A DNA stretch of 64,000 nt from Anaeromassilibacillus sp001305115 (GCA_042854365.1 AP031437.1:2604001-2668000), one strand, 5' to 3'. Shown: positions 1 through 8,279, counted from the stretch's first letter. Numbers and translations are program-made. Notes: generated from the letters alone by a model not told the origin.

Positions 1-406
1 GCCCGAGTATATTCCTACATTCCCGGAAAGGCCGCTTGACACCGTTCCCGCCGATGTGGATGTGCAAAACGCCGAGTGGTTCCGTTTTTATGCGGTGAAG
101 CGTGGGCATCACGAGCGAGCAAGAGGCGGTTTCACCACAACCAGCAACATTCCCTTCCTGAATTATAACTTGCTTTCCCATCTTGACGAGATTTCTCCCC
201 GTCCCATACTCTTCCTCGTCGGAGATCGAGCGCATTCCAAATCATTCAGCGAAACGGTCTATGCCCAGGCGAAAGAGCCAAAGGAATTATATGTCGTGAG
301 GGACGCCGAACATATCGATCTATACGACCGTATGGATCGCATCCCTTTTGATAAAATTGATACATTTTTGAAAATGGCCTATCAAAAGGAGGGGCTTTAT
401 GAATAA
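1..406 (+). CDS. Alpha/beta hydrolase, C-terminal part (5' end outside window)
   Basis: The reading frame is open from the window edge (first full codon at base 2), so only about 134 C-terminal residues are visible. The segment RPILFLVGDRAHS followed by a late DAEHIDLYD reads like the end of an alpha/beta hydrolase of the dienelactone-hydrolase/YcjY type. There the first motif precedes the catalytic acid, and the His of AEHIDLYD would be the catalytic histidine. The nucleophile region lies outside the window. The stop overlaps the next gene by 8 bases, so the two are probably cotranscribed with the flavin reductase. The substrate cannot be told. Confidence 0.75.
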   Translation, partial: PEYIPTFPERPLDTVPADVDVQNAEWFRFYAVKRGHHERARGGFTTTSNIPFLNYNLLSHLDEISPRPILFLVGDRAHSKSFSETVYAQAKEPKELYVVRDAEHIDLYDRMDRIPFDKIDTFLKMAYQKEGLYE

Positions 407-938
407 AAACGTGTTAGTAGTGTCGTCGAGTCTTCGAAGCCATAGCAATTCCGAGCGCTTAGCGGACGAATTCGTCCGTGGTGTACAGGAAAGTGGAAAC
501 TATGCTGAACACATTTCTCTCCGTGATAAAACCATTCATTTTTGTAAAGGATGTCTCACCTGCCAGGAATCGCAAAGATGTGTTATCCATGATGATGCAG
601 ATATGATTGTGCAAAAAATGCGTACCGCTGATGTTATTGTGTTTGCTACCCCTATCTATTACTACGAAATGTCTGGTCAGATGAAAACCCTATTGGACCG
701 CGCCAATCCCCTCTTTTTCTCCAACTACTCCTTCCGGGATATTTACTTGCTGGCCGCTGCAGCGGAGGAAGACATACATGCTATAGATGGCGCTATTGCT
801 GGGTTACGCGGTTGGATCTCCTGCTTTCCCAAAGCACATTTGGCTGGAACTATTTTGGGCAATGGAGTCGATGCAGCAGGGACTATTGAAGGTCACTCCG
901 CTCTACAAGAGGCTTATGAAATGGGGAAAGCGATATAA
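399..938 (+). CDS. Flavodoxin-fold NAD(P)H-dependent FMN reductase family protein
   Basis: A 179-residue cytoplasmic protein. It opens with the flavodoxin-like strand and phosphate loop (VLVVSSSLRSHSNSERLA) and has CKGCLTCQ near residue 50 and the FMN-contacting segment ATPIYYYEMSGQMKTLLDR near residue 85. This layout is typical of the iron-sulfur-flavoprotein/NADPH-FMN reductase family, which uses bound FMN to reduce quinones, azo or nitro compounds. The two visible CxxC-type cysteine pairs could bind a cluster, but the full ligand set is not clear. The start overlaps the upstream hydrolase and has AAAAGGAGGGG in front of it. It is followed by a small protein and a flavodoxin, so the cluster looks redox-related. 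The substrate is unknown. Confidence 0.85.
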   Translation: MNKNVLVVSSSLRSHSNSERLADEFVRGVQESGNYAEHISLRDKTIHFCKGCLTCQESQRCVIHDDADMIVQKMRTADVIVFATPIYYYEMSGQMKTLLDRANPLFFSNYSFRDIYLLAAAAEEDIHAIDGAIAGLRGWISCFPKAHLAGTILGNGVDAAGTIEGHSALQEAYEMGKAI

Positions 939-957
939 TTGGGGCAGGAGGCAATAT

Positions 958-1185
958 ATGGCAGAAGCATCCGATACATGGGGAATTTTCTACCAAAATT
1001 TAATAGACGCTGGGTGCGATCAAGAGATGGTCAGGCAGTGCGTAATTTTGGCAAAGGCAGCAGAAAAAGCCGATCTTCTCCAGCTCCTCTCCAAACATCG
1101 CTCTATTCTATTACGGGCTGTACACGAAAACCAAAAGCGGATCGACCACCTGGACTTTTTAATTTATCAAATGAGCAAGAGGTGA
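958..1185 (+). CDS. Small conserved protein of unknown function
   Basis: A 75-residue protein, highly charged and predicted mostly helical, with no signal peptide or membrane segment. The start at 958 is chosen because GCAGGAGG lies just upstream. A longer reading of the same frame would begin inside the flavin reductase gene without a ribosome site. It sits 19 bases after the reductase and 6 bases before the flavodoxin lipoprotein gene, so it is probably in the same operon. The sequence ends in a helix rich in Lys, His and Arg. I do not recognise the family, and no function is proposed. Confidence 0.6.
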   Translation: MAEASDTWGIFYQNLIDAGCDQEMVRQCVILAKAAEKADLLQLLSKHRSILLRAVHENQKRIDHLDFLIYQMSKR

Positions 1186-1191
1186 ATTCTA

Positions 1192-1875
1192 TTGAGATCT
1201 ATCAAATTTGTCTTCAGTATTGTCTGTAGTCTAGGTCTGATTTTCATATGTACTGCTTGTGGAATTCATTTAAAGAGCCAAGAACAGGGTGTTGTCACAG
1301 GGGTATCCCAAGTAACCTCATCCCATTCACTTTCAGAAAAAGGACCGGACTCTCCACGAACAGAAACAGATCATGCCATTCCCTCTGATAGAAAAAACAA
1401 AGCTCTGGTTGCTTATTTCTCCTGTACAGGTCATACCGAGATTTTTGCGAAATATATAGCAGAACTCTTCCCTGCAGATCTATATGAGATTGTTCCCGCA
1501 ACTCCCTATACAGAGATTGACCTAGATTATAGTAATCAAGATAGCCGCACCAGTATAGAGCAAAATGACCCTGCCTCTCGTCCTGAAATTGCAGGAACTG
1601 TAGACCAAATGGGTGAATATGACATCATTTTTCTTGGTTATCCCATCTGGTGGGGGCAAGCCCCTAAAATTATCTATACCTTTTTGGAGAGTTATTCTTT
1701 TTCTGGAAAGACCATTGTACCATTTTGTACCTCTGGAAGCAGCGAAATTGGCTCTAGCGTTGAAAATCTTCACGATCTGGTCTCAGAAGATGTTACATGG
1801 TTCTCCGGAACAAGGTTAGACAGCACGATGTCAAAAGAAGCATTGGCCGAGTGGGTGGACACCCTCGACTGGTGA
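1192..1875 (+). CDS. Flavodoxin-domain lipoprotein
   Basis: The 227-residue product starts with a lipoprotein signal (hydrophobic stretch then LIFICTACG, cysteine near residue 23). A Ser/Thr-rich linker leads into a flavodoxin domain from about residue 70: ALVAYFSCTGHTE is the FMN phosphate loop, and GYPIWWGQAPKIIYTFLE contains the aromatic residues that stack on FMN. This is the clostridial Flavodoxin_4 type, a single-electron or hydride carrier here tethered outside the membrane. The TTG start is preceded by AGAGGTG. The neighbours are a flavin reductase and a hydrolase. Its 3' end abuts the decayed glycosidase on the other strand. Confidence 0.88.
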   Translation: MRSIKFVFSIVCSLGLIFICTACGIHLKSQEQGVVTGVSQVTSSHSLSEKGPDSPRTETDHAIPSDRKNKALVAYFSCTGHTEIFAKYIAELFPADLYEIVPATPYTEIDLDYSNQDSRTSIEQNDPASRPEIAGTVDQMGEYDIIFLGYPIWWGQAPKIIYTFLESYSFSGKTIVPFCTSGSSEIGSSVENLHDLVSEDVTWFSGTRLDSTMSKEALAEWVDTLDW

Positions 1876-1902
1876 AGAAAAAAAGCATCGGCAATCCCTC
1901 TT

Positions 1903-2620
1903 ATAAAATGCAGCCGACGACCATCCAAAATTCGTGGCGTTGAGCCGGTCTCCCGTTTTCGGATTGTAGTTTTCGTTAATCGGCTCACCTCCCAGCAGCC
2001 CTTTTGCATGGTCAAACAGACGGTAAGCGGATGCAACCGCTTCTTCATCTCTGCCGTAATTGTGCATTGCTTCAACGGCAAACATCGCCTGTTCCATCCA
2101 GACCGGGCTTCTCCAATAACTGGTTGGGCTGTACTTTGGATGATCCCTGTCCGCTCACCTGGAAGGACTCCGGATCTCTTGTACCGTTCTCTGGAATGGG
2201 GTCATACCGCCCATTGTTGTTGCGGCATATCGTTTTAAAATGCTCATTATCATCCGATACCTGAATTTCGTATTTTTTAGCCTAAGTGCCCGTACGGCTG
2301 AATTCCGATTGTCCTTCCCACAAGATCTCAATTATGCTCAAGTCATACACTGCCCCCAGGTCAACGTTCAGCCATGCGTGGTTCATCTGCTCAGAAGTCA
2401 TTCCTCGCCATTCGTTTGCCCACCTGGTCTCTTCATCCCCGTCGATTGCATAGGTAGCAACACGATGAACTCCATTATCATCCTGTTCACTACTTGCAAA
2501 GGTGTTGATTGATTGGATTTGTTTTGGTTCGTTATCTGCGACACCGTATGCCTGAATGGATGGAACATACGATGCCATCATTGCAATTGCGGGTAATGTA
2601 GATACTTTTTTCCCTTTCAT
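1903..2620 (-). pseudogene. Decayed secreted CBM32 + MGH1/GH63-type glycoside hydrolase
   Basis: Reading the minus strand from ATG 2620 (GGAGGAGG upstream) gives a signal peptide and an F5/8 type C (CBM32) domain with AWLNVDLGAVYDLSIIEILWEG. An in-frame TAG at 2284-2282 interrupts it, and the same frame then resumes with AKKYEIQVSDDNEHFKTI, the next strands of the same domain. After about 45 codons another frame takes over with SPTSYWRSPVWMEQAMFAVEA and later NATNFGWSSAAFY. This is the conserved C-terminal region of MGH1/GH63-like (alpha/alpha)6 glycosidases. Most of the catalytic domain between them is missing, and the 3' end is cut at the flavodoxin gene. So there is at least one nonsense change, a large internal deletion with frame change, and a lost 3' end. 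Confidence 0.85.
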
Positions 2621-3151
2621 CTTGAACAACCTCCTCCACTTTCTCAAAAATTTATTTGCGACCTTTAATAAAACCTCCTCCCTCTTGCGTTGAATTTTCG
2701 TTGGTTACCGCAGAACAAGCATATTACATAATTTTTATCATCATTAAATTAATATATGGATTCGCTTTATATCACCATTGCAAAATAGTGATATTTCCTA
2801 TGAATCATGTCGACGTTATTCTATATTAAGCCAAAGAAAAGTCCATCGAAGAATAACCAAATAAGACATGCAAAATTTCTGGGCGGGTGATACAAATCAT
2901 TATGTCTGTCCCGCCTCCATCGTGCTCTAGATTGTGTGATCTCTTCTCAAAGCAAAAACGGAACTTGATGATTGCCACCATTGGATGTATGATAAAAAGG
3001 CAAAAGGGCGTCTTGTCTGGAACGTAGCCAACGTTATCAGGCTCGTCTATTTCTGAAAAGGCGCTGGAATAGCGTGAAGAAAATATCAATAGAAATATTC
3101 TGGTGGGCGGGAATATCTGCCCCTTTCATTTTAGAAAAGAGGGATTTCACG
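2621..3151. other. Intergenic region with an inverted repeat
   Basis: No convincing gene is seen here. The part next to the decayed glycosidase is AT-rich and carries the inverted repeat ATATCAC (2769-2775) / GTGATAT (2788-2794), which could be an old operator for that gene. The part from about 2860 to 3070 has coding-like composition, but every frame is short or interrupted, and nothing in it was recognised. It may be another gene remnant. Confidence 0.5.
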
Positions 3152-3652
3152 ATGAATTACAAAGAAGCCGCCACTTATTGGGAACAAAAGGATGCACAGG
3201 CCATCCAGATGGAACGGTCATCCCTTCTGAAAAAGATGGAAGCTTTTATTTTAGCACATAATACCTGTGCTTTGGCCTGTGGGAACGGCGATTTTGTCCG
3301 CTGTACGCCAATTGAGTATACCTATAAAGATCATACATTTTGGATGCTCTCTGAAGGCGGCTTAAAATTTCAGGCTTTAGAGGGCAATTCCAATGTTTGT
3401 CTTGCGATCTATGATGCCTATGAAGGCTTTGGAAAGCTTGGTGGTATGCAGGTCACGGGGAAAGCAGAACTTATTGAACCGTGGTCGGCTGAATACCTAG
3501 AGTTGCTTGCATTCAAAAAAATCAAAGCAGAAAACTTGAAAAAAATGCCCCATGTCCTGTACCTCATCAAAATCATTCCTTCCCGCATCGATTTTTTGTG
3601 GTCAGGGTTTAAAAAAGAGGGATACGACTCCAGACAACACCTCATCTTTTAA
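3152..3652 (+). CDS. Pyridoxamine 5'-phosphate oxidase family protein
   Basis: A 166-residue protein with the split-barrel flavin-binding fold. After an N-terminal helix that includes YWEQKDAQ comes AFILAHNTCALACGNGDFVRCTPIEY, then HTFWMLSEGGLKFQALEGNSNVCLAIYD. This is the usual strand order for general-stress/PNPOx-like proteins that bind FMN, F420 or heme. The start at 3152 is chosen for AAGAGGG upstream; an earlier start in the frame lacks a ribosome site. Small relatives in Clostridia are often flavin reductases of unknown substrate, and nothing here defines the reaction. It stands alone between noncoding DNA and the DUF1848 gene. Confidence 0.82.
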   Translation: MNYKEAATYWEQKDAQAIQMERSSLLKKMEAFILAHNTCALACGNGDFVRCTPIEYTYKDHTFWMLSEGGLKFQALEGNSNVCLAIYDAYEGFGKLGGMQVTGKAELIEPWSAEYLELLAFKKIKAENLKKMPHVLYLIKIIPSRIDFLWSGFKKEGYDSRQHLIF

Positions 3653-3753
3653 CAGATAACCACAGCTTTAACAATCGTTATATGTTGCCCATCATCTCTA
3701 TTTAATTTGATAAAGTTGTCGTTTTGCCATCCCATGGAAAGAAGGTCCCAAAC

Positions 3754-4704
3754 ATGATCCTCAGTGCCAGCCGTCGAACCGATCTTCCAAACTACTATGT
3801 AAATTGGTTGATTCACCGGCTCCAAGAGGGCTTTGTCCTCGTTCGAAACCCGATGAATCCCCACCAAATCAGCCGGATTCCTCTATCCCCATCGGTGGTG
3901 GATTGCATTGTGTTTTGGACCAAAAATCCGGAAAATATGTTGTCCCGTCTGGGAGATCTTTCTGCATACCCCTACTATTTCCAGTTTACACTGACCAGCT
4001 ATGGCCGGGATATCGAACCATACCTACCCAACAAAAAAGATTGTTTGATTCCTGTCTTTCAATCGCTCGCTGCTCGCATTGGGAAGGACCGAATGGTTTG
4101 GCGGTACGATCCCATTCTTTTAAATATGCGGTATACAGTCTCTTATCACCTGGACGCTTTTGCACAGATTGCAGAGCGTCTGCGCGGATGTACCGAAAAA
4201 GTTGTTATCAGCTTTGTTGACTTGTATAGCAAAACACAACGCAATACAAGAGGGCTCTCTATAACGCCTCCGCAGGGGAAAGTCCTACTCAACATGGTTC
4301 AGCATCTGGTACGAATTGCAGCAAACAACGGTATGGTTGTGGAAACCTGTTCAGAAACAATCGACCTCCAAGATTTGGGCGTACAACATGGACACTGCAT
4401 TGATGCGCGGCAAATCGAACGCATCATTGGAGTTCCTCTCCGTGGAAAAAAGGACCGAAACCAACGCGTCACCTGCGGTTGTATGGAAAGCATCGATATT
4501 GGCGCATATCACACCTGTGGGAATGGCTGTAAATACTGCTATGCCAATTTCAGCCCACAGAAAGTGGCGGAAACAGTCCGCTTGTATAAAGAAACCTCCC
4601 CTCTGCTTTGTGGACAGATCGGCCCAAAGGACCACATTATTGAGCGGAATGTCCAATCGTTCCGTGAAGAACAGTTGCGGTTTGACAGAGAGATGGATGG
4701 GTAA
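3754..4704 (+). CDS. DUF1848 family protein with C-terminal radical-SAM-like cysteine cluster
   Basis: A 316-residue protein that begins MILSASRRTDLP, the hallmark start of DUF1848. Inside are VFWTKNPENM and VWRYDPILLN, also typical of the family. Near the C terminus CGCMESIDIGAYHTCGNGCKYCYAN contains a CxxxCxxC triplet (CGNGCKYC) like the iron-sulfur motif of radical SAM enzymes, but at the opposite end of the protein from usual. The start at 3754 is chosen for GAAAGAAGG upstream and because relatives start there. The function is not known. An iron-sulfur enzyme is a reasonable inference from the cysteines alone. Confidence 0.88.
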   Translation: MILSASRRTDLPNYYVNWLIHRLQEGFVLVRNPMNPHQISRIPLSPSVVDCIVFWTKNPENMLSRLGDLSAYPYYFQFTLTSYGRDIEPYLPNKKDCLIPVFQSLAARIGKDRMVWRYDPILLNMRYTVSYHLDAFAQIAERLRGCTEKVVISFVDLYSKTQRNTRGLSITPPQGKVLLNMVQHLVRIAANNGMVVETCSETIDLQDLGVQHGHCIDARQIERIIGVPLRGKKDRNQRVTCGCMESIDIGAYHTCGNGCKYCYANFSPQKVAETVRLYKETSPLLCGQIGPKDHIIERNVQSFREEQLRFDREMDG

Positions 4705-5010
4705 AAGGTTTTTCTATTCAACAGATGTATAGGAAAAAACATTTTTCTTTATTTTTCTACTTCTTAGGGCTTTTGCCCGATTTTGATAGGAAATTTTTTA
4801 CAGGCCCTCTTTCCACTTTGTGAGATTTATAACTTTACATTTCAAAAAGCACCCGATCCAATAAGATCAAATAAAAATTTACTCCCATGCTTTTAGGAGG
4901 CTTTGATGTTTCGAACACATCTTACAGAGCGTATTTTGGCTAAGAAAACCATCACGCACATGTTCTGAAAAATCTCGCTGCAAAGCGGGATAAAGAAAAG
5001 GAGAAACGAT
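4705..5010. other. Intergenic, no gene recognised
   Basis: About 300 AT-rich bases with no supported gene. The last 130 bases (from about 4880) contain a short plus-strand frame starting ATGTTTCGAACACATC behind TAGGAGG, which stops after about 20 codons. It may be a leader or a relic of a gene that once preceded the broken alcohol dehydrogenase. AAAAGGAG at 4996-5003 is the ribosome site of that dehydrogenase. Confidence 0.4.
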
Positions 5011-6158
5011 ATGGCAAACCGTATTATGTTGAATCAAACCTCTTACCATGGAGCGGGGGCCATCCAGTAGATCATCAACGAAGCCAAGGCCCATGGCTTT
5101 CAGAAGGCATTTGTCTACACCGATCCAGACCTGCTTCAGTTTCAAGTCACTACCAAAGTGACCAGCCTTTTGGACGAAGCCGGCCTATCCTATGAGATTT
5201 ATGCAGACATCAAGGCAAATCCGGCTAGTAAAAATGTTCAACACGGCGTGGAGGCCTTTAAAAAAGCCGGGGCAGACTACATCGATCGCAATTAGCGGCG
5301 GCTCCTCCATGGGATACATCGAAGGCCGTTGGCATCATTATCGCCAATCCTGAATGCGAAGACGTCCGCAGCTTGGAGGGAACCGCGCCTACCAAAAAGC
5401 CCTGTGTTCCGATTATTGCGGTTCCCACCACTTCTGGTACTGCCGCAGAAGTTACAATCAACTATGTTATCACGGACGTCGAGCGTAAGCGCAGGTTTGT
5501 CTGTGTAGATCCACACGATATACCGGTCATCGCCGTGGTCGATCCGGAGATGATGGCCAGCATGCCCAAGGGACTGATTGCTTCCACAGGTATGGACGCC
5601 CACACACACGCCATCGAAGGCTACACCACCAAAGCTGCTTGGGAAATGACAGATATGTTCCACCTTAAAGCGATTAAGATCATCTTCCGTTCGCTGCGTG
5701 GCGCGGTGGAGAATACGAAAGAAGGCCTCGAAGGTATGGCGTTGGGACAGTATACCGCAGGCATGGGTTTCTCGAATGTTGGGCTAGGGATTGCCCCTTC
5801 CATGGCGCATACTTTGGGCGCAGTCTACGATACCCCGCACGGTGTCGCCTGCGCTATGATGCTTCCGATTGTAATGGAGTATAGCGCTGCATGTACGGGT
5901 GAAAAATATCGTGAGATCGCCCGGGCGATGGGAGTTGCCAATGTGGATGCCATGAGCCAGGAGGAATACCGCCAGGCTGCTGTGGAGGCGGTCCGAAAGC
6001 TCTCAGCGGATGTGGGAATTCCGTCCAAGCCTCCTGTACTGAAGGAAGAGGATCTTCCGTTTCTGGCTGAATCGGCCTATGCAGATGCTTGCCGGCCAGG
6101 ACATTCAAAGGACACCAATGTGGAAGAACTGAAAGGCTTATTCCGTAAGTTGATGTAA
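5011..6158 (+). pseudogene. fucO: Broken iron-containing alcohol dehydrogenase (FucO-like lactaldehyde reductase)
   Basis: The conceptual product matches lactaldehyde reductase/1,2-propanediol oxidoreductase along its whole length (MANRIMLNQTSYHG at the start, VRSLEGTAP and TINYVITD in the middle). The iron ligands are kept: D and H in GMDAHTHAIEGY, and H and H in SMAHTLGAVYDTPHG. Three lesions break it. There is an in-frame TAG at 5068-5070 (codon 20), an extra base near 5284, and an extra G near 5311. The two insertions move the frame from that of the start to that of the last 261 codons. Between them the dinucleotide-binding GGGS motif reads SGGS. The ribosome site AAAGGAG is intact. It is most likely recently inactivated. 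Confidence 0.88.
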
Positions 6159-6240
6159 AATACCTTGCAGGTTGCATGTGCTTTGTTTCTTCCCTGCTAT
6201 CGCGAGGATTTTATCTTTCCAACATTTTATATTTTCTAAA

Positions 6241-6274
6241 AAAGAGAACCATGCACAGACGTGGTTCTCTTTTT
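6241..6274 (+). terminator. Intrinsic terminator after the dehydrogenase pseudogene
   Basis: AAAGAGAACCA pairs with TGGTTCTCTTT around a 10-base loop, and the 3' arm runs into a T tract. It separates the dehydrogenase remnant from the thiamine operon promoter. Confidence 0.8.
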
Positions 6275-6298
6275 GTAAACAAGCCATGTGCGTAGAAC

Positions 6299-6328
6299 TT
6301 GACAAATTTCGTCTGGGCGTGCTATAGT
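6299..6328 (+). promoter_or_regulatory. Sigma-A-type promoter of the thiamine operon
   Basis: TTGACA at 6299-6304 and TATAGT at 6323-6328 are separated by 18 bases. They lie just upstream of the TPP riboswitch. Confidence 0.75.
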
Positions 6329-6342
6329 AAATGAGTAAATGA

Positions 6343-6428
6343 ATAGGGGAGCTTATGAATAGGCTGAGAGGAAGTTTTTAACTTCGACCCATAACCTGAT
6401 TTGGATAATGCCAACGTAGGGATACATC
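6343..6428 (+). promoter_or_regulatory. TPP (THI-box) riboswitch
   Basis: The conserved THI-element blocks occur in order: GGGGAGC, then GGCTGAGAGG, CGACCC, and AACCTGATTTGGATAATG followed by CCAACGTAGGGA. It senses thiamine pyrophosphate and controls the thiSFGHE genes downstream. CGTAGG (6415-6420) can pair with CCTACG (6434-6439). That hairpin is mutually exclusive with the terminator stem starting at 6437, so it would serve as the antiterminator. Confidence 0.95.
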
Positions 6429-6436
6429 AGAATCCT

Positions 6437-6466
6437 ACGGGGAATGCGATGGCATTTCCCGTTTTT
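6437..6466 (+). terminator. Riboswitch-controlled terminator
   Basis: ACGGGGAATGC pairs with GCATTTCCCGT (one G-T pair) and is followed by TTTTT. Its 5' arm overlaps CCTACG, which can instead pair with the end of the TPP aptamer. This is the expected expression platform. Confidence 0.8.
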
Positions 6467-6541
6467 CTGTGCATTCCAATCACGTGTGATTTACAAGCCC
6501 TCAGTGGCGAACAAATGAATCGAAACAGTTGAGAGTGAACG

Positions 6542-6598
6542 AGAGTTCATGAAGGGGTACACCACCACGGGTGTATTTTTTCGTGAACTCTTTTTTTA
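6542..6598 (+). terminator. Second terminator hairpin in the thi leader
   Basis: A long hairpin: AGAGTTCATGAA (6542-6553) pairs with TTCGTGAACTCT (6580-6591), with inner stem TACACC/GGTGTA, followed by seven T. It lies 34 bases before thiS. A small alternative hairpin, TGAAC-GAGA-GTTCA (6536-6549), could compete with it. Confidence 0.75.
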
Positions 6599-6632
6599 TT
6601 GTTCACAGCTGGTTTTCAGAAAGGAGTTATGT

Positions 6633-6830
6633 ATGATTCGAATCAACGGAACGCTGGTGGAGCTTACAGAAGGAATGACGCTCCAAACTTATCTGGACCA
6701 AAACCAATACCAGTCGTCCCGTGTAGCCGTCGAACGAAATGGGACCATTGTCCCCCGGGCACAATACGGGTCGATTCAGCTACAAGAGGATGATGAATTG
6801 GAAATTGTCGATTTTGTGGGAGGTGGCTGA
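6633..6830 (+). CDS. thiS: Sulfur carrier protein ThiS
   Basis: A 65-residue ubiquitin-fold protein ending in GlyGly (DFVGGG). ThiF adenylates that C terminus, which is then charged with sulfur for thiazole formation. Length and ending fit ThiS well. The start at 6633 is chosen for AAAGGAG upstream; a nearby ATG at 6629 is in another frame. It is the first gene after the TPP riboswitch and its two hairpins, and its stop abuts the thiF start. Control by thiamine pyrophosphate through the leader is therefore expected. Confidence 0.93.
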   Translation: MIRINGTLVELTEGMTLQTYLDQNQYQSSRVAVERNGTIVPRAQYGSIQLQEDDELEIVDFVGGG

Positions 6831-6831
6831 G

Positions 6832-7482
6832 GTGAAACCAAAAGCCGTGATACAACAAGCACAAATCGATGCTGCCCTGCGTGAACGGCATTCCCCGGCA
6901 GTCCAAAAAAAGCTGGATACCGCCCGGGTTGCTATTGCGGGGCTTGGCGGGCTTGGTTCCCATGTTGCCTTTGCTTTAGCACGCATTGGCGTCGGGCATT
7001 TGCATCTCATTGATTTTGACCGCGTAGACATCGCCAATTTGAACCGGCAACAGTACCTTTTGCATCATGTGGGGATGTTTAAAACTGACGCATTAAAAGA
7101 AGAGTTACTGGACATTAATCCATACCTGGACATCCATACCGACTGTATCCATGTGACAGAAGAAAACCTTCTGGAACTCTTTGCGCAGGAGGACATCGTC
7201 TGCGAAGCTTTCGATTCTCCAGAGGCAAAGGCCATGCTAGTGAATGGAATCTTAGAATCTTTCTCGGATACTTTTCTGGTGGCGGCTTCCGGAATGGCTG
7301 GGTATGGAGACAGCAACCGTATCCAAACACGCAGAATTACCGACCACTTTTATCTCTGCGGAGACGGGAGCGCGGAACCAGGCCCGGGATACGGCTTGAT
7401 GGCTCCCCGCGTGATACTCTGCGCAGCACACCAAGCCAATCTCATTGTGCAATATATCTGTAAAGCCCAAAAAGGAGAATGA
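6832..7482 (+). CDS. thiF: Sulfur carrier protein ThiS adenylyltransferase ThiF (short type)
   Basis: A 216-residue E1-like enzyme that activates the C terminus of ThiS as an acyl-adenylate. IAGLGGLGSHVAFALARIG is the nucleotide-binding glycine loop. DFDRVDIANLNRQQY contains the Asp and Arg residues that contact ATP in this superfamily. The length fits the short anaerobe ThiF type, without the long zinc-binding tail of MoeB-like relatives. GTG at 6832 follows GGGAGG and lies one base after the thiS stop; a longer ATG reading would overlap thiS deeply. It is translationally linked to thiS and thiG. Confidence 0.93.
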   Translation: MKPKAVIQQAQIDAALRERHSPAVQKKLDTARVAIAGLGGLGSHVAFALARIGVGHLHLIDFDRVDIANLNRQQYLLHHVGMFKTDALKEELLDINPYLDIHTDCIHVTEENLLELFAQEDIVCEAFDSPEAKAMLVNGILESFSDTFLVAASGMAGYGDSNRIQTRRITDHFYLCGDGSAEPGPGYGLMAPRVILCAAHQANLIVQYICKAQKGE

Positions 7483-8264
7483 TGATGAACATGCTGCAAG
7501 ACGATCGTTTGACCATCGGAGGACATTCCTTTACCTCCCGTTTTATTCTGGGGTCCGGCAAATATTCGCTGGAGCTCATCCAGGCTGCCATCGAGAAGGC
7601 TGGGGCACAAATGGTAACCCTGGCGCTCCGCCGTGCAAATGAGGGTGGACTCGCCAATATCCTGGATTATATTCCCAAGTCCGTCACGTTGCTTCCCAAT
7701 ACCTCCGGCGCACGCAATGCAGACGAAGCCATTCGAATTGCCCGGCTGGCCCGCGAGCTGGGTTGCGGGGATTTTATCAAGATCGAGGTCATTCATGACT
7801 CAAAATACCTTTTGCCGGACAACTACGAAACCATCAAGGCAACCGAGGTGCTGGCAAAAGAGGGATTTGTAGTCATGCCGTATATGTACCCCGATCTGAA
7901 TGCTGCTAGGGATTTCGTCCAAGCAGGGGCGGCCTGTATCATGCCGCTCGGCGCGCCGATCGGTACCAACAAAGGACTTTGTACCAAGGATTTTATCCAA
8001 ATTCTAATCGATGAAATCGATCTACCAATCATTGTGGATGCAGGGATCGGGCGCCCCTCCCAGGCATGCGAAGCCATGGAAATGGGCGCCGCCGCAGTAA
8101 TGGCCAACACGGCAATCGCCACCGCCGGGGATATTCCCACTATGGCGGCGGCCTTCCGTCAGGCGATTGAGGCGGGACGCAAGGCGTATCTTTCTGGGCT
8201 TGGGCGCACGTTGGAGAAGGGTGCAAGCGCTTCTTCTCCCTTGACCGGCTTTCTAAGAGAATGA
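7479..8264 (+). CDS. thiG: Thiazole synthase ThiG
   Basis: A TIM-barrel enzyme of about 260 residues that condenses deoxyxylulose 5-phosphate, ThiS thiocarboxylate and dehydroglycine into the thiazole phosphate. FILGSGKYS at the start and FIKIEVI (the lysine that forms the imine with the sugar) are typical, as are PLGAPIGTNKGL and DAGIGRPSQA, which bind phosphate. Three ATGs stand in a row (7479, 7482, 7485) behind AAAGGAG; the second or third has better spacing, so the true start may be a few codons later. The start overlaps the thiF stop. The 3' neighbour is thiH. Confidence 0.95.
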   Translation: MMMNMLQDDRLTIGGHSFTSRFILGSGKYSLELIQAAIEKAGAQMVTLALRRANEGGLANILDYIPKSVTLLPNTSGARNADEAIRIARLARELGCGDFIKIEVIHDSKYLLPDNYETIKATEVLAKEGFVVMPYMYPDLNAARDFVQAGAACIMPLGAPIGTNKGLCTKDFIQILIDEIDLPIIVDAGIGRPSQACEAMEMGAAAVMANTAIATAGDIPTMAAAFRQAIEAGRKAYLSGLGRTLEKGASASSPLTGFLRE

Positions 8265-8279
8265 GGGAGGAATACAGCC

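Noticed and set aside
2826..3089. An 87-codon minus-strand frame before the PNPOx-like gene
   Set aside because: No recognisable domain or ribosome site, and the composition in all frames is equally ambiguous.
6541..6600. A T-box antiterminator in the thi leader
   Set aside because: GGGTACACCACCACGGG looks slightly like the T-box TGGNACC signature, but the order and the bulge do not fit, and no specifier stem was found.
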